Assembly: GCF_041080795.1 (NCBI RefSeq)
Contig: NZ_CP129674.1
Span: 620,001 to 684,000 of the forward strand
Origin: Bifidobacterium sp. WK041_4_12
GTDB lineage: Bacteria; Actinomycetota; Actinomycetes; Actinomycetales; Bifidobacteriaceae
DNA length: 64,000 nt
Direction: 5' to 3'
Shown: positions 31,657 through 40,849 of the stretch, in pieces
Numbering within the stretch: the stretch's first letter is position 1
How the letters are laid out: every line of letters begins with the position of its first letter
Made by a program: the position numbers and the translations under genes
Notes under the pieces: model-generated
Databases searched by the model: none
What the model saw: only the letters and a program-made list of their open reading frames with translations
Told to the model about the DNA's origin: nothing

Positions 31657-34600
31657 GTGCCCAAAGCACGCGTATATGAATTGGCTAAAGCGCTCGGCGT
31701 GGATAGCAAAACAGTCCTTGAGAAACTCAAGGATATGGGTGAATTCGTAAAGTCAGCTTCTTCAACGGTGGAAGCTCCAGTCGTTCGCAGACTGAAAAAC
31801 GCATTCCCACAATCGAATCAAAACTCACAGAATTCTCAGGCAACCCCGGGACGCGGGTCATCGCAGCACTCAGCGCCAAGGGGTGCCGCACATGGATCTG
31901 CTCATGCATCCAATTCGGGCATGAACAGGCCAGGGCCGCATAATGCTTCGGCTAACTCGCATAATGCAAGTTCGCATTCAGATGCTTCTCACGCTACTTC
32001 GCAGGCGGTGAATCGCGCAGTTGAGGCACAGCATGCGGAAGAGACACAATCGTCCTCTGCTCAGCACGTAACGCCATTGATGGCGGCTGAGGAGGAACGC
32101 AGAGATCCGCGCCGTTCCGGAAGAGCGGGCGGTTCATCGCATGCTCCTATGCCAGGTCAGTCTCGTCATGAACGTGGAGGCTTTGGCGAGCAGCACCGCG
32201 GTGAGCGTTCAGAGCGTAGCGAGCATGGCGACCAGCGTCGAAATGACCATGGTCCACGTCCAAATGGCGGTAATCGTTCAAATCATGGACAGCACTTCGG
32301 TCGTGATGGACGTGACGGTCGTGATGGTCGCAACGAGCGTGACGGTCGAGATCGGCGTGACTCCCGCGATAACCGCGGCGGTCGTCCACAAGGTGGCAGC
32401 GGATCGACTCCACGCCCACGCACAACCGGAACTCCACGTCCAGGAAACAATCCCTTCAGTCGCAGGCAGGGTATGAGTGCTCCAACACCAGGAGACATTC
32501 CACGTCCACATCCAATGGCACGACCCACGGTCAACGATGGTCGCGGCAGAGGCGGACGTCCCGGTGGCCGCAATGGTGGCTTCCACAACGGAAGACCAGG
32601 GCAGCGTCAAGGTGGCGGCCAAGGCCAGTGGGGTCATAACAACCATTCACAGGGTGGCGGCCAAGGCCAGCACTCAGGGCAAGGTGGCAATCGTTTCGGC
32701 GGTGGCAACAACTTCTCCTCGCCTTCGAATGGGCCATCGAACAACAACAACGGTCGTGGCGGACGCGGTCGTGGCGGCGCAGCAGGCGCATTCGGACGTC
32801 AGGGCGGAAAGTCATCGAGGTCTCGCAAGAACCGCATGGCAAAGCGTCAGGAGTTCAATGAGCTTCAGGCACCAGTCATTGGTGGCGTCAGAATTCCTGC
32901 CGGCAATGGTAGAACAATCAAGCTTCGTCAAGGCTCAACGCTTTCGGACTTGGCAGAGAAGATCAATGTCAATGCAGCGTCCTTGGTGACCGTGCTCTTC
33001 CACTTGGGTGAGATGGCAACGGCTACGCAGTCGCTGGATGAGGCGACCTTCCAGATTCTCGGCGAAGAAATTGGCTGGAACATCAAGATCGTTTCCGCAG
33101 AAGAGGAAGACAAGGAACTTCTGCAGGAGTTCGACATCAATCTTGAGCAAGAGGAGGAGGGTCGAGACGACTCGAATCTGAAGCCACGTCCGCCAGTGGT
33201 CACGGTTATGGGCCATGTCGATCACGGTAAGACGCGACTGCTCGACACCATCAGAAAGACCAACACCTCTGCACACGAGGCAGGCGGCATAACGCAGCGC
33301 ATCGGTGCCTATCAGGTGAACGTAACCCTTGAGGGCGAAGCCCGGAAGATCACCTTCCTTGATACGCCAGGACACGAGGCGTTCACCGCCATGCGTGCCC
33401 GTGGTGCGGAACTTACCGATGTCGCGGTGCTGGTCGTTGCGGCCGATGATGGTGTGATGCCGCAGACCGTTGAGGCCATCAACCACGCGCAGGCTGCAAA
33501 TGTGCCGATTGTGGTGGCGGTTAACAAGATCGATGTTCCTGGTGCCAATCCTGAGAAGGTTCGCGGTCAGCTCACCGACTTCGGTCTGGTTCCGGAGGAA
33601 TACGGCGGAGACACGATGTTCGTCGATATTTCGGCAAAGCTCGGAACCAACGTCGACAAGCTACTCGAAGCGGTTCTCCTGACTGCAGACGCTTCGTTGG
33701 ATCTGCGTGCAAATCCTGACATGGATGCTCGAGGTGCAACGGTCGAAGCTCGCTTGGACAAGGGCCGCGGTGCCGTTGCAACGGTTTTGGTTCAGCAGGG
33801 CACCTTGCATGTTGGTGATGCCATTGTTGCAGGAACGTCATACGGCCGCGTGCGCGCCATGCTCGACGAGAACAGCAATCAGATGCAGGAGGCCACGCCT
33901 TCGACACCTGTTGCGGTGCTTGGTCTGACATCCGTTCCAAGCGCAGGAGATCTCTTCCTTGTAGCCAGCGATGACCGCACCGCCCGCCAGATCGCTGAAA
34001 AGCGTCAGGCGACCGAGCGTGCCGCACAGCTTGCCAAGCGTCGTAAGATCGTCTCGCTTGAAAGCTTGAAGGAACAGTTCGCCAAGTCTGAGATTGACAT
34101 GCTCAATATCGTCATCAAGGGCGAATCGTCCGGTTCGGTTGAGGCGTTGGAAGATTCCTTGATGAAGATCGAGGTTTCCGAAGAGGTCGGCATTCAGGTG
34201 ATTCACCGTGGCGTTGGTGCAATCACGCAGAACGATGTCAATCTTGCAACTGTCGATAAGGCTGTCATCATCGGTTTCAACGTGCGTCCAAACCGTCAGG
34301 TTCAGGAACTCGCGGACCGTGAGGGTGTCGAAATCAAGTACTACTCCGTTATCTACAAGGCAATTGAAGATATCGAAGCCGCCTTGAAGGGCATGCTCAA
34401 GCCTGAGTATGAAGAGGTAACGACCTCGCACTCCGAGATTCGTGAAATCTTCCGCTCCTCCAAGTGGGGCAACATTGCCGGTGTCAAGGTGCTCGATGGT
34501 ACCGTTTCCAAGGGAACCAAGGCACGCATCATGCGCGAAGGCGTGGTTACCGTCAACGATTTGGAGATTTCGTCGCTCCGTCGCTTCAAGGACGACGTCA

Positions 34601-34710
34601 ACGAGGTCAAGGAAGGCTACGAGGCAGGTATCAACCTCGGCACCTTCAACGATATCCAGGTCGGTGACGTCATTGAGACCTTCGAAATGCAAGAAGTAGA
34701 ACGTAAGTAA
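31657..34710 (+). CDS. infB: translation initiation factor IF-2
   Basis: IF-2 is the GTPase that delivers fMet-tRNA to the 30S subunit and drives subunit joining. The 1017-residue product has an IF2_N domain (VPKARVYELAKALGVDSKTVLEKLKDMGEFV), a long disordered Ser/His then Arg/Gly/Asn/Asp-rich region to about residue 400, a second IF2_N-like domain, the G domain (GHVDHGKT near residue 520; DTPGHE; NKID; SAK) and the C-terminal domains. GTG 31657 is preferred to TTG 31654 because TAGGAG at 31645-31650 is better spaced. The ~205-bp gap after nusA lacks the ylxR gene common elsewhere. Confidence 0.96.
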   Translation: MPKARVYELAKALGVDSKTVLEKLKDMGEFVKSASSTVEAPVVRRLKNAFPQSNQNSQNSQATPGRGSSQHSAPRGAAHGSAHASNSGMNRPGPHNASANSHNASSHSDASHATSQAVNRAVEAQHAEETQSSSAQHVTPLMAAEEERRDPRRSGRAGGSSHAPMPGQSRHERGGFGEQHRGERSERSEHGDQRRNDHGPRPNGGNRSNHGQHFGRDGRDGRDGRNERDGRDRRDSRDNRGGRPQGGSGSTPRPRTTGTPRPGNNPFSRRQGMSAPTPGDIPRPHPMARPTVNDGRGRGGRPGGRNGGFHNGRPGQRQGGGQGQWGHNNHSQGGGQGQHSGQGGNRFGGGNNFSSPSNGPSNNNNGRGGRGRGGAAGAFGRQGGKSSRSRKNRMAKRQEFNELQAPVIGGVRIPAGNGRTIKLRQGSTLSDLAEKINVNAASLVTVLFHLGEMATATQSLDEATFQILGEEIGWNIKIVSAEEEDKELLQEFDINLEQEEEGRDDSNLKPRPPVVTVMGHVDHGKTRLLDTIRKTNTSAHEAGGITQRIGAYQVNVTLEGEARKITFLDTPGHEAFTAMRARGAELTDVAVLVVAADDGVMPQTVEAINHAQAANVPIVVAVNKIDVPGANPEKVRGQLTDFGLVPEEYGGDTMFVDISAKLGTNVDKLLEAVLLTADASLDLRANPDMDARGATVEARLDKGRGAVATVLVQQGTLHVGDAIVAGTSYGRVRAMLDENSNQMQEATPSTPVAVLGLTSVPSAGDLFLVASDDRTARQIAEKRQATERAAQLAKRRKIVSLESLKEQFAKSEIDMLNIVIKGESSGSVEALEDSLMKIEVSEEVGIQVIHRGVGAITQNDVNLATVDKAVIIGFNVRPNRQVQELADREGVEIKYYSVIYKAIEDIEAALKGMLKPEYEEVTTSHSEIREIFRSSKWGNIAGVKVLDGTVSKGTKARIMREGVVTVNDLEISSLRRFKDDVNEVKEGYEAGINLGTFNDIQVGDVIETFEMQEVERK

Positions 34711-34724
34711 ACATTATTGAACAT

Positions 34725-34762
34725 ATTTGGCCGTCGCAACGCATTGCGACGGCCAAATTTCT
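34725..34762 (+). terminator. terminator after infB
   Basis: ATTTGGCCGTCGCAA and TTGCGACGGCCAAAT form a 15-bp perfect stem with a CGCA loop, followed by TTCTTC. The inverted-repeat element copy 5 starts ten bases later. Confidence 0.8.
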
Positions 34763-34771
34763 TCGAGCTTT

Positions 34772-34876
34772 CGAGTTTTGCGGCCTTTTTGAAGTATTCA
34801 TGTCCTTTTTCGGCTTTTTGGGGTCGAAATTTCCATGGTTTTCGGCTTGTATACTCCAAAAAGGCCGCAAAACTCG
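34772..34876. repeat. inverted-repeat element, copy 5 (GCGGCC-arm variant)
   Basis: Arms CGAGTTTTGCGGCCTTTTTG and CAAAAAGGCCGCAAAACTCG after allowing one base; both arms carry GCGGCC where most copies have GTTGCC, so base pairing is preserved. Between infB and rbfA. Confidence 0.85.
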
Positions 34877-34961
34877 ATATCTCGTTTTCAGACGCTAGAA
34901 TTTTGGTGAATAGCGTTCCGATGAACAGAATTTTTATGAGCACAGGTGAGGGGAAAAGACA

Positions 34962-35486
34962 ATGGCAGGAACTAATCCGCGCGCGGTCCGCATTTCGGCG
35001 TTGATTCAGCGAGTGATTGCGTCCTCGATTGAATCTCAACTGCACGATCAACGACTTCAAGGCGTAACGATCACTGATGTGCGCGTCACGAACGATTTGC
35101 AGATTGCACATGTTTTCTGGACGCAACTTGGTCAGGAAGGCCATGAGCAGGGTGAGAGAAAGCGCGCGCAGCAGGCATTGAACCAGGCAAAAGGTCGTCT
35201 GCGCAGTCTCGTGGGCACGAAGGCTGGTCTGCGTTTGACTCCGCAGCTAAGGTTCCAGTTCGACGAGGTTCCACAAGAGGCCACTGAAATCGAGGACATT
35301 CTTGTTGCTGCACGTAAGCGCGATGAAGCATTGGCTGATTTGCGGAGCACTGCAAGCTATGCCGGCGATGAAGATCCTTATCGCCACGATGATGACAATG
35401 ACGAAACAGGTCAAGGCGAAGACGCGATTGAGAATGAAGGTGAAGACGCTGGCGACGATAATGCCAGCAGCATCTCACATAGATGA
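34962..35486 (+). CDS. rbfA: 30S ribosome-binding factor A
   Basis: RbfA helps mature the 5' end of 16S rRNA on the pre-30S subunit. The 174-residue product has the KH-like fold signature: NPRAVRISALIQRVIASSIESQLHDQRLQGVTITDVRVTNDLQIAHVFWTQLG and GRLRSLVGTKAGLRLTPQLRFQFDEVPQEATEIEDIL. An acidic Asp/Glu-rich tail of ~40 residues follows. Separated from infB by a terminator plus repeat element, so it probably has its own promoter; truB follows after 39 bp. Confidence 0.95.
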   Translation: MAGTNPRAVRISALIQRVIASSIESQLHDQRLQGVTITDVRVTNDLQIAHVFWTQLGQEGHEQGERKRAQQALNQAKGRLRSLVGTKAGLRLTPQLRFQFDEVPQEATEIEDILVAARKRDEALADLRSTASYAGDEDPYRHDDDNDETGQGEDAIENEGEDAGDDNASSISHR

Positions 35487-35525
35487 TTCGTCAAGCTGAA
35501 ATGCATAACTGAATGGATATACGAA

Positions 35526-36788
35526 ATGGGAGAATCGGGCATCCTGCTTGTAGACAAACCGCAAGGCGTAACGAGCCATGATGTGGTTGGGGCGGTAAGA
35601 GGGGCATTGCATACACGCCATGTTGGTCATGCGGGAACTCTCGACCCGATGGCTACGGGACTTCTGGTGGTCGGATTCGGCAAATCCACCAGACTGCTGC
35701 GATACATGGTCGGCCATACTAAGGAATACCTGGCGACGATACGGCTTGGGCTCGCAACCGATTCAGATGATGCCGATGGAAACTTGATTCGTACAGATCA
35801 TGCCAAGCAGAATCACATTGAATCGGTGCTGAAATCCATTACGCAAGAAGGGTTGCAGGCACTCGTCAACGAGTTCTTTGTTGGTGCGATTGACCAGATT
35901 CCCAGCGCATTTTCGTCAGTTCGCGTGCATGGTAAGCACTCCTATGAACTTGCACGCAACGGTGAGATTCCAGAGCTCAAGCCAAGGGCAATCACTGTTT
36001 TCTCCTTCGAGATTCTCGATGTCGAGCATCATGAAGCTCAGATTCCATGCAACTGGCGCAATGAGGCCAACGAGGGCAGTGAGAGCACACAGAACAACGA
36101 AGCCGAAGAGAGCGCACAGAGCAATGCGACGTCCAGTGTTACGTCTGCTGGTGGAGAGCGAACGATTGCAGTGCCGGTCGTTGATGTGAAGGTCCGGGTA
36201 AGCTGTTCGAGCGGCACCTATATTCGTGCACTGGCACGAGACTTGGGTGCACGATTAGGCACGGGCGGTCATCTGATAGCATTGCGGCGGACTCGGGTCG
36301 GCGACTTTTGCATTGACTCCCATGAAGCTTCCAACACTGCAAAGCCTTGCGGAAGTGCTGAAGGCGAATCCAACGAACGTCAAGAATGCACGACTCCTGC
36401 GGAAGACATAGCCAAGGTAAAAGTCGAGCAGCGTGAGCGCAGGGACAGGAAAACCGGGGCAGTAGAGATCCGTAACAGAGCGGTGATGACTGACAGTGCG
36501 GAAACCCTCCTCAAATATGCGCTAAGTCCAGCGGCAGCAGCTTCAAGAATCATGGATTCCATCGAGATTTCCGCCAAGGAAGCCGTGGATCTGGGCTATG
36601 GTCGCGATATCGACAGACGTATCAATACGACATCTGCGGCCATTTACACGGCTCAAGACAGCAAAGAAGCGGAAGCGTTGCATACCGACGAACCGCAGAA
36701 CACCCCGAGATTGTGTGCCATCCTAGTGCCTGATAGCCATGGTATGGCGAAGCCTCAAACCGTTTTCCCTGTTAACGTCAAAGCATAG
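35526..36788 (+). CDS. truB: tRNA pseudouridine(55) synthase
   Basis: TruB makes pseudouridine 55 in the tRNA T loop. The catalytic Asp is in HVGHAGTLDPMATGLLVVGFGKSTRL; KEYLATIRLGLATDSDDADG and SCSSGTYIRALARDLGARLGTGGHLIALRRTRVGDF are family signatures. At 420 residues it is longer than E. coli TruB (314). The extra length is a Glu/Ala/Asn-rich insertion around residues 175-215 and an extended C-terminal part. Confidence 0.95.
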   Translation: MGESGILLVDKPQGVTSHDVVGAVRGALHTRHVGHAGTLDPMATGLLVVGFGKSTRLLRYMVGHTKEYLATIRLGLATDSDDADGNLIRTDHAKQNHIESVLKSITQEGLQALVNEFFVGAIDQIPSAFSSVRVHGKHSYELARNGEIPELKPRAITVFSFEILDVEHHEAQIPCNWRNEANEGSESTQNNEAEESAQSNATSSVTSAGGERTIAVPVVDVKVRVSCSSGTYIRALARDLGARLGTGGHLIALRRTRVGDFCIDSHEASNTAKPCGSAEGESNERQECTTPAEDIAKVKVEQRERRDRKTGAVEIRNRAVMTDSAETLLKYALSPAAAASRIMDSIEISAKEAVDLGYGRDIDRRINTTSAAIYTAQDSKEAEALHTDEPQNTPRLCAILVPDSHGMAKPQTVFPVNVKA

Positions 36789-36890
36789 CGACTGCATCAG
36801 AAGTGAGTAAGATGTGTTGAGGTTAGATTGAAGTTTCGGTGAGATGAAGGTGGGCATTCAGGCTCGGCTGAATGCAGCGATGGGAGTTGA

Positions 36891-38120
36891 ATGAGGATCA
36901 GCAGACTTACGCCTGACGAAAGCGGGATTGTTCCATGGCCAACGTTGAGCGTGTCCAAGAAGGCAGTGGTAACTGTTGGCGTTTTTGATGGCATGCATAG
37001 GGGGCACACGGCGCTTCTGGAACGTGTGAAAACACTTGCCGAGCAGCAGCGAGCATATTCCGTTGTGGTGATGTTTGACCCTCGCCCAGGCGTGGTTCAC
37101 CAGTTCGTGAAAGACCATCATGGTTTGGAGCCAACCGCAGAAGACGTTGCCACTGACCCGCAGGCGTTGATGAGCGTCGATGAGCGTGCTCACAGGATGG
37201 CTCAGCTTGGCATCGATCATCTGCTGATCGTGTCGTATGGCATGGCGTTTGCAGCAAAGTCATACCGATTCTTCCTTGGACAGCTGGTTGGCAAACTTGG
37301 CATGCGAACGCTTGTGCTCGGCAGTGACGCCGCCATGGGATCGAATCGCTCCGGCGATATTGCTGCGATTCAGCGCCTTGCCGAGGCTACTGGCGTTTTT
37401 CAGCTGGATGTTGTCGAAGACTTAGGCCCAGGATATACGCGGGTTCCTCGCGCAATTGTTCCGCAGGCTCCGAAAGAGGCCGGCGAGCCAGATGACCCGC
37501 TCACACACATGAACAAGGATGAGCAGCGGGCATGGAGCAAAAGCCATGACGCAGCAAAGGTTCGAGTATGGAGCTCAACGAATGTGCGCTATCTGCTTTC
37601 GCAAGGTCGCATGGTCGAAGCCAACGATGCGCTCGGACATAGCCACGTTATTGAAGGCGAAGTCGTGCACGGCGAGCAGCGTGGCAGAAATCTGGGCTTC
37701 CCAACTGCGAATCTGGGCGATTCCGTTGGCGGTTACATACCTGTCGATGGGGTGTACGCTGGCTGGCTGATTGATCTTGGCGAACATGGCAAGGATTTTG
37801 ACAACCTTGAAGGCGAAGACACCGCAGCAATTTCTCAGGCAAATGTAGATGCACGGGTTTCTCCCGGCTCCCCTTGGCGCTGGCCGGCAGCAATTTCCAT
37901 TGGCACCAAGGAAACCTACGAAGAGGAAACCGGTCTGCAGCAGCGAGTTGTCGAAGCGTATGCGATGAGCGATCACTGGCTAGATCTCTATGATCACGAC
38001 GTGCGCATCGAGTTCACCAACTTCCTGCGCCCGCAATTCAAGTACAATAGTTCCGAAGAACTCGTAGCCCAGCTGAAAAACGACGAACAGAAATCACTCA
38101 CACTGCTCAAAACCAAATAA
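36891..38120 (+). CDS. ribF: bifunctional riboflavin kinase/FAD synthetase
   Basis: RibF converts riboflavin to FMN and FMN to FAD. The N-terminal FAD synthetase domain has VVTVGVFDGMHRGHTALLERV (nucleotidyltransferase HxGH type) and LVLGSDAAMGSNRSGD. The C-terminal kinase domain has GEVVHGEQRGRNLGFPTANL, VDGVYAGW, ISIGTKETYEEE and VEAYAMSDHWLDLYDHDVRIEFTNFLRP. 409 residues, longer than usual because of a polar linker at about residues 200-225. Ends before a diverged inverted-repeat element shared with convergent radA. Confidence 0.94.
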   Translation: MRISRLTPDESGIVPWPTLSVSKKAVVTVGVFDGMHRGHTALLERVKTLAEQQRAYSVVVMFDPRPGVVHQFVKDHHGLEPTAEDVATDPQALMSVDERAHRMAQLGIDHLLIVSYGMAFAAKSYRFFLGQLVGKLGMRTLVLGSDAAMGSNRSGDIAAIQRLAEATGVFQLDVVEDLGPGYTRVPRAIVPQAPKEAGEPDDPLTHMNKDEQRAWSKSHDAAKVRVWSSTNVRYLLSQGRMVEANDALGHSHVIEGEVVHGEQRGRNLGFPTANLGDSVGGYIPVDGVYAGWLIDLGEHGKDFDNLEGEDTAAISQANVDARVSPGSPWRWPAAISIGTKETYEEETGLQQRVVEAYAMSDHWLDLYDHDVRIEFTNFLRPQFKYNSSEELVAQLKNDEQKSLTLLKTK

Positions 38121-38145
38121 TCAGCCAAAATCGAGAACCACATTG

Positions 38146-38257
38146 TTCATTGTGAACTTCTCAAAGTATACAAGCCTAAATTTGGCCGTTTTTGGGCTGA
38201 AAACGACCTGAAATCCTATCAAAATGGGCTTCTCTACTTCGACAAGTTCACAATGAG
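38146..38257. repeat. inverted-repeat element, copy 6 (diverged arms)
   Basis: Arms TTCATTGTGAACTTCTCAAAGTA and TACTTCGACAAGTTCACAATGAG pair with only three mismatches, enclosing about 65 bp. Length, arm length and position (between convergent ribF and radA) match the family, but the arm sequence is wholly different from the CGAGTTTTG type. It is classed by architecture only. Confidence 0.6.
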
Positions 38258-38260
38258 CAA

Positions 38261-39697
38261 CTATATGGGCTGACGTGGGGGTTGTGTTGTGGGAATTGCG
38301 TGGGTTCGGGAGAGTCCTAGGGCGTTCAGGGCGTCCTTTATGGAGGAAACTTCGAGGAGCTTCATCTTTCGAGCGTTGAGTTCCCTGGAACCACGGCGCT
38401 GCTTGGCAATCACCGCAGTTGAAAAGCCGAGACGTGCTGCCTCATCGATGCGCTGTTGCAATCGGGGGACAGGACGCACCTGCCCGGTCAGTGAAATCTC
38501 CCCAATCGCGCAGACCGTTCTTGAAATGGGACAATGCGTCGCGGCGCTCGCGAGAGCGGCAACCACAGCCAGATCGCACGCAGGTTCTCTGGCGGTCGCC
38601 CCCGCCATCGTCGACACATAGAGATCGTTGCTGAGCAACGGGATTCGACCGTGACGATACAGCACAGCGACCAGCATCGCGAGCCGATTCGTATCAACCC
38701 CGTTCGTGGCTCGCCGTGGTGCGGGAAGCACCGAATTCGTAACCAGCGCCTGGACTTCGATAGGCAGACTGCGATGACCGTCAACGGTGAAAGTGATGCA
38801 CGTCCCTTCCATCGCATGTTCGTCAGGGGAGAGGAACAGTCCGGCAGGATCGCGCACCTCTTCGATGCCATCACCACTCATGTCGAAGCAGCCAACCTCG
38901 TCGGTCGGTCCGAAACGGTTCTTGACTGCGCGAAGCATACGTAGCGCGGTCTGTGAATCACCCTCGAACTGACAGACCACATCCACCAGATGTTCCAAGG
39001 TGCGAGGTCCGGCAATCGATCCATCCTTGGTTACATGACCAACCAGAAACGTTGGAATGTTCAGTGTTTTGGAAGCATCAATCAATGCGCTCGCAACTTC
39101 TCGAACCTGTGAGGAACCTCCGGTGATGCCGTCGACATCCGCCGAAGATATGGTCTGCGCAGAGTCAACCACGACCAGCGAGGGTTTCTCCTGCTCGATC
39201 AGAGCGATGGCGGCACCCAAGTCTGTGGTTGAGGCGAGGAGGAGTCGTGGCTGCACCGCATCGACGCGTGTTGCGCGCATGCGAATCTGCGCCTGTGACT
39301 CCTCTCCAGAGATGTAGAGCACCGTGTGATTCTCCCGCGCCGCTATGCGTCCTGCAGACTCGAGCAGCAGCGTGGACTTGCCGATTCCCGGTTCGCCGGC
39401 AATCAGAACCACAGATCCCGGCACAATCCCGCCGCCCAGCACGCGGTCAAATTCCTCAAAGCCGGTGGCTATGCGGGCTACCTGATCGGAGCCAACTTCG
39501 GTTATCGGCGTGGCTGCCTGTGAAACATCGATGCTCGCTGCACGATTGGATGCGCCAGTTTTTGAAATGCCACTGATCCTTGCCTCATGAAACTCCTCGA
39601 TGGTTCCCCACTCGCCGCACTGAGGGCAGCGACCGAACCATTTCGCACCACTCCATCCACATTCAGTGCATACATATTGAGTCGTGCTTTTTGCCAT
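38261..39697 (-). CDS. radA: DNA repair protein RadA (Sms)
   Basis: RadA is a RecA-like, DnaB-type helicase that promotes branch migration in recombination. The 478-residue protein has the N-terminal C4 zinc finger (YVCTECGWSGAKWFGRCPQCGEW), Walker A GEPGIGKST, Walker B LVVVDS, the RadA motif KNRFGPTDE and the C-terminal Lon protease-like domain with SLTGQVRPV. Convergent with ribF; divergent from the next gene. Confidence 0.97.
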   Translation of the reverse strand: MAKSTTQYVCTECGWSGAKWFGRCPQCGEWGTIEEFHEARISGISKTGASNRAASIDVSQAATPITEVGSDQVARIATGFEEFDRVLGGGIVPGSVVLIAGEPGIGKSTLLLESAGRIAARENHTVLYISGEESQAQIRMRATRVDAVQPRLLLASTTDLGAAIALIEQEKPSLVVVDSAQTISSADVDGITGGSSQVREVASALIDASKTLNIPTFLVGHVTKDGSIAGPRTLEHLVDVVCQFEGDSQTALRMLRAVKNRFGPTDEVGCFDMSGDGIEEVRDPAGLFLSPDEHAMEGTCITFTVDGHRSLPIEVQALVTNSVLPAPRRATNGVDTNRLAMLVAVLYRHGRIPLLSNDLYVSTMAGATAREPACDLAVVAALASAATHCPISRTVCAIGEISLTGQVRPVPRLQQRIDEAARLGFSTAVIAKQRRGSRELNARKMKLLEVSSIKDALNALGLSRTHAIPTTQPPRQPI

Positions 39698-39776
39698 ACC
39701 GAAACGCTATAAAACTTGACGGACAATTCAGCTGATTTTCAGCTCTGCGTCGTCTGGCTGTGAGAGAATCGGCTGC

Positions 39777-40412
39777 ATGGCGCAATATCAATCAGCAAAA
39801 TCCCGTCGCATGCTGTTCACGGTTCTGTGGGCTATCGCAGCAATCATTATCATCGTTCTTGTCAGTGCATTTGTCTGGCCACGTTGGGCGATTCGCAGCA
39901 ATGGTGATTCCACCGCATCGCAGAGCGCTGCCACATCGCAATCGCAGAGTTCCAGCGCTTCAGCAACGCCAACGGCTCCAACGATTTCGCCTTCTGCACT
40001 GCCTTCAGACGCGACGACTTTGCTGAAGACCATGCCAGATTCGGTTCGCAACTATGCACGAACTCAGGCGAGCTCGGCGACTACATGGAGCACGTCGTCA
40101 CCCATCGAGGAATATACGGTCGTGTATTCCACCGGTGACAAGACTCAGGATGTCACTCTTACGGTTGCTCAGTGGGCAACTTCAGATGATGCCAAGCAGC
40201 AATATGATACCGTTGCGGCAACACTCACGGGCAACGAGCTTGCATCGGGAAATGTGAAGGTTTCAGGCTCCGCAACCGGGGCATATGTGGTCAAAACCGA
40301 TGCATCGAATGAGAAAGATGCCACAGCCCTGTGGCAGAACAGCACCGTTCTGATTCAGGCTCATGGTCAGAAGGAAGCTGTCATGAACTTCTATCAGAAG
40401 TTCCCGTTGTAA
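39777..40412 (+). CDS. membrane-anchored protein of unknown function
   Basis: A 211-residue protein with one N-terminal membrane segment (LFTVLWAIAAIIIIVLVSAFVW, about residues 14-36) after a short basic cytosolic end, then a Ser/Thr/Ala/Gln linker of ~35 residues and an extracytoplasmic domain (TTLLKTMPDSVRNYARTQ ... MNFYQKFPL). The topology suggests a surface or envelope protein. No family was identified with certainty. Confidence 0.8.
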   Translation: MAQYQSAKSRRMLFTVLWAIAAIIIIVLVSAFVWPRWAIRSNGDSTASQSAATSQSQSSSASATPTAPTISPSALPSDATTLLKTMPDSVRNYARTQASSATTWSTSSPIEEYTVVYSTGDKTQDVTLTVAQWATSDDAKQQYDTVAATLTGNELASGNVKVSGSATGAYVVKTDASNEKDATALWQNSTVLIQAHGQKEAVMNFYQKFPL

Positions 40413-40440
40413 GGCATAGCAACGGATATGCCTTACTTTT
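40411..40440 (+). terminator. terminator-like hairpin
   Basis: AAGGCATA and TATGCCTT form an 8-bp stem right at the stop codon of the preceding gene, followed by ACTTTTCG. Confidence 0.5.
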
Positions 40441-40629
40441 CGATTATGCCGGTGAATCTATTCTTGATCGCTATCCATTCGTGAATGCGGGACTTACGCT
40501 CCGCACATGGTCTGGAAACGTGGCGAAGAGAGTGCAGAGTGCCTGGTGTGGAAAACGTTCGGTAATCGTCGCTGAAGCAGTGTAGTATAGGGCAAGTTGC
40601 AATCTTTCAAGTAAGGAACGGAGGCTCGG

Positions 40630-40719
40630 ATGGGTTCTGTCATCAAGAAGCGCCGCAAGCGGATGAGTAAGAAGAAGCATCGTAAAATGCTGCGTAAGAC
40701 TCGCCACCAGCGCAAGTAG
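40630..40719 (+). CDS. small basic ribosomal protein bS22 (AURKAIP1/COX24-type)
   Basis: Only 29 residues: MGSVIKKRRKRMSKKKHRKM followed by LRKTRHQRK. This is nearly the sequence of the actinobacterial bS22 protein seen in mycobacterial 30S structures and related to the mitochondrial AURKAIP1/COX24 domain. It is a true gene despite its size: AACGGAGG lies before the ATG and a terminator follows. Confidence 0.93.
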   Translation: MGSVIKKRRKRMSKKKHRKMLRKTRHQRK

Positions 40720-40729
40720 CTTGTATATT

Positions 40730-40761
40730 ATTCCCCGACTGTCAAGCCGGGGAATTTTTTA
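40730..40761 (+). terminator. intrinsic terminator after bS22
   Basis: ATTCCCCG and CGGGGAAT form an 8-bp stem, followed by TTTTTTAT. It also lies downstream of convergent rpiA. Confidence 0.8.
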
Positions 40762-40849
40762 TACTGATTCTTGATGCCATCACTGGCCTCAATGCATTCC
40801 CGTGGGGGAGGGCAGATGGCAAGTGTGCTGCGTACTGCTTACTACTTAA

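Noticed and set aside
33838..34692. 284-codon minus-strand frame within infB
   Set aside because: Shadow of infB; the sense frame has all GTPase motifs.
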